The notes under the pieces are model-generated. The model did not search any database. It was not told the DNA's origin and saw nothing but the letters and a program-made list of their open reading frames with translations. From the NCBI RefSeq assembly GCF_000313135.1, contig NW_004457640.1, positions 97,584-124,077 on the forward strand: a stretch of 26,494 nt of DNA, in the 5' to 3' direction. This document shows positions 19,701 through 26,494 of this stretch, piece by piece. This stretch comes from Acanthamoeba castellanii str. Neff (lineage: Eukaryota > Discosea > Longamoebia > Acanthamoebidae). Each line of letters begins with the position of its first letter. Within the stretch, counting starts at the first letter, position 1. The position numbers were made by a program, and so were the translations under genes.

Positions 19701-20589
19701 TTATACTCGGCGACGATCGTCGTGTGTCAGCAGTGGTGTGTGGCGCCAAGAGTTGTCCGGCCATCAAAACCTACCGAGCATCGGACGTGGACGATGCACT
19801 CACCACAGCCACGGAGGCCTTCTTCGAGGTCGGCGGAGGAAACCTGCAGTTGAACCCTCCCAAACGAGAGGTCAAGCTCTCCCGCATCCTCGACTGGTAT
19901 CGCATCGACTTTGCCCGCACGGACGAGGTGCGCATGCGTTGGTTGGCCGCAGGCCTACCCCCTTCCCCCCCCAATCCCTCCCTCCCTTCAGCTCCTAATT
20001 GAGGTTTGTCTCTTCTTCTGCTCACCCCACATCCAACCCACACAGGAGCTGCTCCGGTGGGTTGCGGACTTTGTGTCGGCCGAGACAGCCAAGGTGCTCC
20101 GTGCGTGGGCGCGGGACGGCAACTGCAAGGTCTCCTTCCTCAAGTACGACTGGAGTGTCAACAAGGCAGCAGCAGGCGACGCTGTGGGGTGAGGCGCGAC
20201 TATTTTTTATTTAAAAAATTATATTATTCTTGGGTTTTGGTATCGCTGATTGAGCGGCTTTCCTGAACCCTTAATAAATTTTCTCTTCCCCTTCCCTTTC
20301 TTTTCTACTTTGCATTTCTGCCTTTGCCTGCTGCTGCAGCTTATTGTGCACAATTTGCGCAGTGTAACCCTTGTTTCGCCGGAGCCAATCGCAAATATTT
20401 TCAATTAGGTGTATTCCTCTGAGTTCTTCGCCAAGTTAACTCCAGGCGTTGCAGAAAAAGGAAACAACAACAGAATTTGTATTTTCTCTCCTGGATAATC
20501 CGATTTGCCTTGGCAGGGAGGGCACCATCCATGAGAACCTGCGCCTGAAGACATTCAGACCCAGTCTCACTCGTATCGCCCGAGTTTAA
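16752..20589 (+). CDS. Glutaredoxin-DEP-DUF547 fusion protein
   Basis: Exons: 16752-16822, 17018-17150, 17334-17414, 17505-17683, 17855-17950, 18086-18194, 18381-18420, 18576-18673, 18760-18867, 19088-19121, 19373-19606, 19734-19927, 20046-20188, 20517-20589 (530 residues). Residues 1-95 are a glutaredoxin: ITVFSISGCPHC with the CPHC redox site (Cys20, Cys23), TVPQIFF with the cis-Pro, and HAGGNDRLQEL. A DEP domain follows at about 130-225 (LVHNRMWHLRKYRKVFVGKE, AVDWLIS). The DUF547 region has YDDFLSPDGK, LAFFINVYNAMVIHAY, FNRVTYLIGGHFFSLNDIEH and the hallmark HFALVCGAKSCPAI. The same order of domains is known from plant proteins annotated as electron carrier/protein disulfide oxidoreductase; the substrate is unknown. 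Intron 1 needs a GC donor (TGTAG|GCATAT) to keep CPHCRAAKALL. Ignoring the last intron, the frame stops at 20190-20192. Confidence 0.95.
16823..17017 (+). other. GC-AG intron in glutaredoxin-DEP-DUF547 (intron 1)
   Basis: The donor reads TGTAG|GCATAT and the acceptor TGTGTAG|GGCAGCC. The split codon AG|G restores the Arg right after the CPHC site, as in other glutaredoxins. The overlapping GT (CATT|GTAGGC) would break the frame. Confidence 0.7.
16944..17016 (+). repeat. GTGTC/GT tract in glutaredoxin gene intron 1
   Basis: GTGCGTGC then (GT)n with repeated GTGTCGTGTG units runs up to the acceptor TGTAG, so no normal pyrimidine tract precedes the splice site. Confidence 0.88.
18898..18997 (+). 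repeat. Heptamer array (GGCTGGT)n, about 14 copies
   Basis: A perfect 7-nt array fills intron 9 (18868-19087). Paired G runs on the sense strand make two-tier G-quadruplexes possible in the pre-mRNA. Confidence 0.95.
19262..19352 (+). repeat. GGC/GGT-rich trinucleotide stretch in intron 10
   Basis: An imperfect GGC, GGT and GTC triplet mixture occupies the second half of intron 10 (19122-19372). It opens long frames on both strands that are not coding. Confidence 0.8.
20273..20278 (+). terminator. Intronic AATAAA poly(A) signal
   Basis: AATAAA lies in an unusually AT-rich part of the last intron (20189-20516), about 80 nt after the TGA that is met if that intron is not spliced. It could support a shorter transcript. 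Confidence 0.5.
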
Positions 20590-20843
20590 AAGGGTGGGGT
20601 GAGGAGGTGCGCCAATGGCATCCCACTACAACTGTTCAGCGACCATACCAACCCGCGCTGTACCAGCAGATACGAGGTACAGCGTACTTCTGTTGATTAA
20701 CATCACAACCGAGCTGAAGATGGTTAATTAGGATGAGGCTTCATTTGCACAGCATTATCATCATATTTATTGCTGGCCGGCACCTCTGTACTGTGCCCTG
20801 ACCCGGAGGTGCTCACCCTCCGTTCCCTTTGCCACCCACATAG
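20590..20843 (+). promoter_or_regulatory. Spacer and probable 5' end of the CLU-type gene
   Basis: This is 254 nt between the DUF547 stop and the first exon that can be tied to the CLU-type gene. It includes an AT-richer patch at 20690-20770 (TTGATTAAC, TTAATTAGG). The frame that leads into the next exon is open from about 20737 but has no ATG, so an initiating exon must lie here or be missed. Confidence 0.35.
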
Positions 20844-23800
20844 ACCACGCCCGCCAGGAGTGGAGCCAGCAGTCGCACCTGCGCTGGCGGCCTCGCAGTA
20901 CAACACATGTCCCATTGCGTGCGTGTGCCTGACTGCTTCCCCTGACCAAAAGAAGCCACCTCGCTACACCGTGACGCGTGAGCTGCTGCTTGACAGTGAT
21001 AACTGACATACACTTCCCGTTGTCTAATAACTGCTTGTGTGTGTCATGATGACGATGATGATGTCCGGGGGTGAGCAGACAGGGCAGCCACGGAGTGGCC
21101 GGCAAGCCCGTCGTGCCGCTGCTGGCGCCATTGCGTCGACTGCGCGAAGTAGAGCGACCTCTGGACCTCAAGCACCGCCTGGCAAAGCGGGTCACACCGG
21201 ACGGAAAGGCCAAGTACGCTTGTGTGCGGTGGTGCTGCGTTAGGCCGAACTTCCATGTTGGTCGTACTTGGCTCATGCACGCTCTCGCGGTGTGGCTTGA
21301 TGCCACCTCGTGTGTTTGGCGTGTGGCGTGTGTGCGTATATGTGGCGCCTATCCCAACTGCAGGCCTGCTGCTGCGCTCATTCACCCCGCCATGCTCGAG
21401 GAGACCATGCCCAAGGACCTGCAGAAGAGGCTGTCCCGTCGCCTAGTCGAGGGCAACAAGCGGTACATCCCACCCCATCCCTTCCCCTCCATATCGCAGT
21501 GTTGTTCCCTTTTTTCTTGAATCGTATTCTGCCAGAACCTCTCTTGCAGTGGCCGTTGCACCGCGCCGTGTTAAGCTTATCTTCCGCCCCGTCCGTCCCG
21601 CGCAGGTATTCGTACCTGCAGCAGGACTGGAACCTGCTCTTCCAGCAGACCATGGAGCTTCCCTCCGAGCAGCCTCACCAACGCATCCTGAAAGTGCAGA
21701 AGCTCATACAAATTCATTCCGAATTCGTGACGGTGCCCTCCTCCACCTTCCTCTTGCGTGTCGTGTCGTGTCGTGTCGTGTCGTGTCGTGTCGTGTCGTG
21801 TCGGGGCGGTTGCGGGAGGCCGAGTGGCTTGTGTTAGTTTGCGAACGATCTCATTTTTTATTTTTTATTTTTTGGTTCCACTCAGGTGGCGGAGGTGCTC
21901 GGGCGCCAGATCATAGAGGAACTGAATCTGCCGCCTGAGAAGCGTACGATTACACCCGAGCAGGGAATCGGAGAAGCAGGCGGAACCAAGTACATCCTCG
22001 TACTTACTCCCCCACCGCTTCTCGTCTCCTTTTGCATCGCCTCGGATTGCATCTCGAGAGCAGTTGAGCTCTCCCGGCCGTGGCCGGAAGACAATCTGGC
22101 ACTCACTACGAACCGCCCCTACCCCCCCCTCTTCCCCTTTTCGATGGGCGCCAGGCCGGCTGCTTCTTCAAACTACAGAAGGACGTGCGCGGACTCTATG
22201 GCGGCGAGAAATATGCGATGAAGGCAACCTCTGCCGAGTTGCGCAACATGAAGGTAAACTTCTAGTCATCAGCCCTCACCGCCTCCTCAACCACCCACCT
22301 CTCTCCCACCACATCCAACCCAGGCTATCTACGAAAGCGGAATGGAAGGGCTGTGCATGCCCCTCGTGGCCATGATCGACTATCGCGGCTATCGGCTGCT
22401 CGTCACTTCAGTGTACGTGGGTAACCTTTGTAGCAGCTGCAGTTGATCAGCACACGCACACGCACCACCGCACACGCATACGCACGACCGAATTGGGCCT
22501 CATGTGGGCCACCGCGTACAGTCTCCCGCTCGGCTCCACCACGCAGCAGTGGGGCTCGTCAGATGGTGGAGTGACGTTCAGCTTCAATCGGGATGCGTGT
22601 GGGCTGGTGCGGAGGCTGGGCGAGAAGCTTCACCTCAAGAAACACCTCTTGGCGCGGCCCGAGCAGGATATCGAGCTCTACGGCCCCATTGATTTTGAGG
22701 TCCACGCTCCCCGGAGCTTAGCCCGTGTGTGTCGTGTGTGTTTGTGTGTGTGTGTGTCGTGTGTGTGTGTCGTGTGTGTGTGTGTGTGTGTGTGTGTTCC
22801 TACATAAATCCTGGCCAGTCAAAGACTGCGTTCAGACCAAGCTTCCTCACTCTCTCTCTCCCCCCAAACTCATATGTCACAAATGGACACGTGCGTCGTG
22901 TGCAGATCCACAAGGGCAAGGACGACGCCCGCTATTACGCCCTCGATGTGGCCCGCCTCATGCCCCCCACAGCCCCCCACGGCCAGGTAGCGCTTCGCAC
23001 ATCACTCGTCTCTCCCTCTCACTCTCTCCCTCTCCACATATGCCTTTCCTCGCCGCTCCCGCCTTGAATGTCGTGCGTGCCGTGCCGTGGTTCGTGGCGC
23101 GCCAACAGGTGCACGCGGTGCTGGTGCCCCAGGACGTGAGCAGGCCCCTGGTGCAGGTGTACGTGCACGAGGAAGCCGGGTCCTGGCTCAAGGACGCCCT
23201 CGACAAAATTCAAGCGTCGGAAGACGAGGTACGCACGTGTGCTTGGCCTGGCCTCGTCTGTGCCCAACCCGTACTTTCGTCGTCGTCGTCGTCGTCGTCT
23301 TCCTCCTCTGGTCTTCTGGAAGTGGCTGGGATCCCCCGCAATGCCCCATACCGCTCTTCCTAAGAAAGGGATGCATCCGCGGCATTCCCTCTCACGCGGC
23401 TACTACGTGGCACCGCATTTCTATGGCGGCTGGTGGTGGCGGCTGGTGGTGGCCAGGCGTGTGTGGAGGAGCACGAGGACAGCTGCACGATCGTTGTCTA
23501 CAAGCCAGAGTTCACGCCGCGCACCAGCCGGGCCAGCACGACCGTTCGCTTTTCGGTGAGCAGCACCCATGCCTGAATCCCTCTCTCCCCTCGCCTCCCA
23601 CTCTTTGACGCCGCAGCAATGGCGTCTCTCTCCGTCTCGAAGAGGCTCACCCTGGCGGGCGGGCGGGCGGGCGGGCACACACGCAGGACCAGGGCGAGGG
23701 CAGCCCGAAGCAAAACGACCGGGCGAGTCACTTCACCAACATCCCCACGCAAGGTGATGCGATCGTCGTGAAGCGGTGCGCGTAACTTCCTTCTTCCTCC

Positions 23801-25330
23801 CCTCTTGGCCATCAGACCTCGCGTTTCCTATTCGTTCCCTCTTGCCAGCCTGTTCACATGGGCCGCGCATTCATCACCGATACTTGGGGGGGGGCGGATG
23901 TGGTGTTTGAACGCACACACGCACACACGCACACACGCACACACGCACACACGCACACACGCACACACGCACACACGCACACACGCACACACGCACACAC
24001 GCACACACGCACACACGCACACACGCACATACGCACACACGCACACACGCACACACGCACACACGGCCAGGTACAAGAACCCCTACCTCTACCACTATCT
24101 GCGCCCCGAGGCTGTGCTTAGCAACCCGGTGCCCCTCAACTCCGAAGCCTTCTCCCCATTTCGGTAGCCCCTCTCCTCCCTCCCCCCCAAATTACGTCCC
24201 TCGCTCCCATTCTCCCTCTCCCGCTTGGGCTCTCCATCGTTGGCTGAGAGAAGGCCGCCACGACCACGACCACCACGACCACCACGACCACCACGACCAC
24301 CACGACCACCACGACCACCACGACCACCACGACCACCACGACCACCACGACCACCACGACCACCACGACCACCACGACCACCACGACCACCACGACCACC
24401 ACGACCACCACGACCACCACGACCACCACGACCACCACCAGGGCATCGACACCCGAAGACGACAGCGAGGTGCGCGAGGCCACTAGCCGGATCGTCCACG
24501 TGGAGATTCCCAAACTGGCGGCTGCCATCGAGCAGGGCGAGGTGATCATCGTCAACTCCCGGCAGCTCGTCAACGAGCTACACAAGCGAGGTATCAACTT
24601 GAGGTGCGCCCCCTGCAGCTTTTTTAACATTTTTTGTGCCGTGTGGGTGGCCGTGTTATTTTTGGCTCACCATCCCCGATGCCCCCCCCCCGCCCCCGTC
24701 CATGCCCTTTCATCATCTCCGCCCAACAACCAATACAACCAACCAACCACGCGCGGGGGGGGGAGCGCAGGTACATCGGCATGCTCCGGTCGCACCTCTC
24801 GGAGCGGGAGTATACGGTGCGGTCGTTCATTCTGATGGAGATGATATCGCGAACCATCAAGGTGCGCTCTCCCTTCTCCAAGCGCCAATCCTCCCTTCCT
24901 CCTACCTGGCTGGGCCTGGGCTGCATGTGTGTCGTGTGTGTGTCGCGTGTCGTGTGTGTGTGTGTGTGTGTGTGGCCACGACCAAGTGTGCTTTACCCCC
25001 CCTCTTGTGCCTTATCCCCGGCGCCCCTCTCGTGGTTGGTTGTTTGGTTATGGTTGGTCACGTGCAGAACGTCCTACGGAGTCGCCTGAGGGAAGTCAAG
25101 TCGCTGCAGGAGGAGGCCTACCACGACGTCCTCACGCACTTCTTCAACATGGTCTTGGGATCCTCCAAGGATTCGGACAGGTGCGAGGCTGTTCGTGTGC
25201 GCGTTTGTGCGGTGGTGCGTGTGTGCGTGCGCGTTGGCCTTGTGTCTTCTTCCCCTCCTTACCTCCGCCCAGCCGGTGGTGTTGTGCGGTGTGCTCGTCC
25301 CCGTCCAAGCGCGCGTGCCACCCTATTTAT

Positions 25331-25362
<32 letters not shown>

Positions 25363-26494
25363 CGTGTCGTCTTCTATTTGTAGGTATTGGCAGTGGTCCC
25401 TCAAGATCCATTTGCTGGTCAAATATTCGTCGCACCACATTTTCTCCGAGGAGGAGGCGCACACCGACCACGACCTGCGCGAGCACATCCTGAGCAAGCT
25501 CGCCCTCTTCGCCACGATGCAGAAACACCTGGTACGTCTCTCCTCTCTCGCCCCCTCATCCCTCTCCTTCTCCATCGCCGGCGGTTGGTTGTTAACCGCG
25601 GCCGACACCTCCCTCGTTCCTCCTCCTCCTCCTCCTCCTCCTCCTCCTCCGTTCGCATCCGTATCCGCAGGGCGTGTCCTACAAGCAATCCACGCAAGAG
25701 CGATTTCAGAACGACCCCACTCTTTTCGAACAGCAGTCGCCCTTCATGCCACAGGTGCGCAGCACACCATTTAGCCAGCCCTTCACCGCACACTCAACAC
25801 TGTGACGCTCGCCTCACGCGACACACACTACATAATCTCTCCCTTTCTGCGCCGCGCACACAACCACACCAAGGACATCGCGGCGGTGGCGGTCCACGTC
25901 AACACGCTGCCCTACCACCAGAGGGAGCTGGCGCTGCTCACGAGCGAGGTGATGGGCCTGGACGACGAAAACAAGCTCGCCAAGGAGATCGAGCTGGGCA
26001 AGGCGATGATCGAGGCCGAACGAGAGATCGAGCGGCGGAAAAAGCGGAGGGCGCGTGGATTCGTGGAGGGCATGGAGAAGGAGCACGAAGACGAACGGTT
26101 TGCCGAGCCGCTGCCCGACCTACGCTTGGCAGCCGCGCGTGCCGGTCCCCCCGCCGTGCCCTCGGTCTCCATCTCGGTCTCGGTCTCCGCATCCCCCTCC
26201 AGCCCCAGCGGGCCGTCGTCGTCGGTTGGCTTCGGAGCCGTATCGGCGCCCGGCGCCATCGCGATGGCGCCTCCCGTGCGTGACTCGGAGCGACACCGGG
26301 GGGACGGGGTGCTGCGCGTGCAGAAATTCGAGCACCGCGGCCGGCAGCTCAGCTGGTCGGCCCTCAGGGCCACCGACGAGCCCAACAACGACTTCTACTT
26401 CATCAACAAGCTCAGCGGCGAGGAACTCGTCCGACTCCAGAACAAGCGCCAGGCCCTGTACTCCATCGTGCGTTGGCTCCTCCTCCTCCTCCTC
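20844..26494 (+). CDS. CLU/TIF31-type protein (clustered mitochondria domain), 3' end beyond window
   Basis: CLU proteins affect mitochondrial distribution and bind mRNAs for mitochondrial proteins. Exons: about 20844-20918, 21079-21213, 21364-21462, 21606-21732, 21886-21999, 22155-22253, 22324-22412, 22522-22699, 22906-22986, 23109-23228, 23457-23555, 23687-23775, 24071-24163, 24442-24603, 24771-24861, 25068-25180, 25384-25531, 25671-25754, 25874-26467; all junctions are GT-AG and in phase. The CLU domain shows [80 protein letters not shown] and [20 protein letters not shown]. The central part reads [32 protein letters not shown] and [11 protein letters not shown]. The last exon adds a charged coiled-coil-like stretch ([20 protein letters not shown]) and a Ser/Pro-rich linker. 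It ends in a GTGCGT donor, so TPR repeats expected in this family may lie beyond the edge. The start codon was not found. Confidence 0.85.
21757..21803 (+). repeat. Pentamer array (GTGTC)n, about nine copies
   Basis: A perfect GTGTC array lies in the intron 21733-21885 of the CLU-type gene, GT-rich on the sense strand. Confidence 0.95.
22723..22797 (+). repeat. GTGTC/(GT)n tract in CLU-type gene intron
   Basis: GTGTGTCGTG units grade into a pure GT run inside the intron 22700-22905. Confidence 0.9.
23911..24066 (+). repeat. Octamer array (ACGCACAC)n, about 19 copies
   Basis: The 8-nt array nearly fills the second half of the intron 23776-24070 and ends a few bases before the acceptor. One copy carries a C-to-T change (ACATACGC, near 24027); the rest are identical. 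Confidence 0.96.
24259..24440 (+). repeat. Nonamer array (ACGACCACC)n, about 20 copies
   Basis: A 9-nt array runs directly into the CACCAG acceptor at 24441. The opposite strand is (GGTGGTCGT)n. Because the unit is a multiple of three it leaves long frames open on both strands. Confidence 0.96.
24926..24973 (+). repeat. GTGTC/(GT)n tract in CLU-type gene intron
   Basis: GTGTCGTGTGTGTGTCGCG followed by a GT run lies in the intron 24862-25067. Confidence 0.85.
25335..25363 (+). repeat. (GT)n tract near the intron acceptor in CLU-type gene
   Basis: A GT run followed by GTCGTGTCGTC ends about 20 nt before the TTTGTAG acceptor at 25383. Confidence 0.88.
25619..25650 (+). repeat. (CCT)n tract before an acceptor in CLU-type gene
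   Basis: About ten CCT triplets act as the pyrimidine tract of the intron 25532-25670. Confidence 0.9.

Noticed and set aside
20770..21006. Stand-alone small gene ending in [12 protein letters not shown]
   Set aside because: The frame is better explained as a CLU-gene exon leaving at 20918 with a GTGCGTGTG donor, which matches the phase of the next exon.
23805..24167. Thr-His/Cys-Val repeat frames on both strands
   Set aside because: They are translations of the ACGCACAC octamer array, with intron borders well defined by flanking CLU exons.
24095..24499. Minus-strand Gly-Gly-Arg repeat (RGG-like) protein
   Set aside because: It is the antisense of the ACGACCACC array inside a CLU-gene intron and has no non-repeat coding content.
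24959..24974. Z-DNA-forming alternating purine-pyrimidine tract as a functional element
   Set aside because: GT runs occur in many introns here; nothing singles out this one as functional.

Overview
This window is ordinary nuclear DNA of a GC-rich, intron-dense unicellular eukaryote. Every gene with more than about 200 codons is broken by short introns, mostly 40-330 nt. The proteins (Ku70, cytosolic PheRS alpha, COG6, MTFP1, RasGAP, CLU-type) are eukaryotic. Favoured donors begin GTAC, GTGCG or GTTCG, and many introns are packed with simple repeats. Intron style, codon use and the glutaredoxin-DEP-DUF547 fusion fit an Acanthamoeba-like amoebozoan, but this is inference; no rRNA, tRNA or mitochondrial marker confirms it. 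I saw no CRISPR array, transposon, viral gene or prokaryotic operon.

Layout, left to right: a frameshifted fragment of a CHD-type chromatin remodeller (+) runs into a GAG-rich tract, beyond which lies the vWA half of a Ku70 gene (-). An uncharacterised helical protein gene (+, 2077-3042) is followed closely by a complete phenylalanyl-tRNA synthetase alpha gene (+, 3170-5805). A RasGAP gene (-, 6249-9536) lies head to head with an MTFP1 mitochondrial fission gene (+, 9720-10471), and COG6 follows (+, 10579-14197). A glutamine-rich protein of unknown function (-, 14283-16263) converges with COG6 at an 85-nt spacer and diverges from a glutaredoxin-DEP-DUF547 gene (+, 16752-20589). A large CLU/TIF31-type gene (+, from about 20.8 kb) runs off the right edge.

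Exon models were built by hand from homology, splice motifs and phase. They sum to whole codons for PheRS alpha (520 aa), MTFP1 (193 aa), COG6 (715 aa), the Q-rich protein (522 aa) and glutaredoxin-DEP-DUF547 (530 aa). The genes serve separate housekeeping processes (DNA end joining, translation, Ras signalling, mitochondrial dynamics, Golgi tethering, redox, mitochondrial distribution) and do not form one pathway.

The most notable signals are in the introns. Five of about 70 introns need a GC donor, four of them starting GCACGY. Many introns contain near-perfect tandem arrays with unit sizes from 2 to 10 nt, including a G-quadruplex-capable GGGAAC array. An intronic AATAAA gives the DUF547 gene two possible C-termini. 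I found no convincing new multi-gene system.
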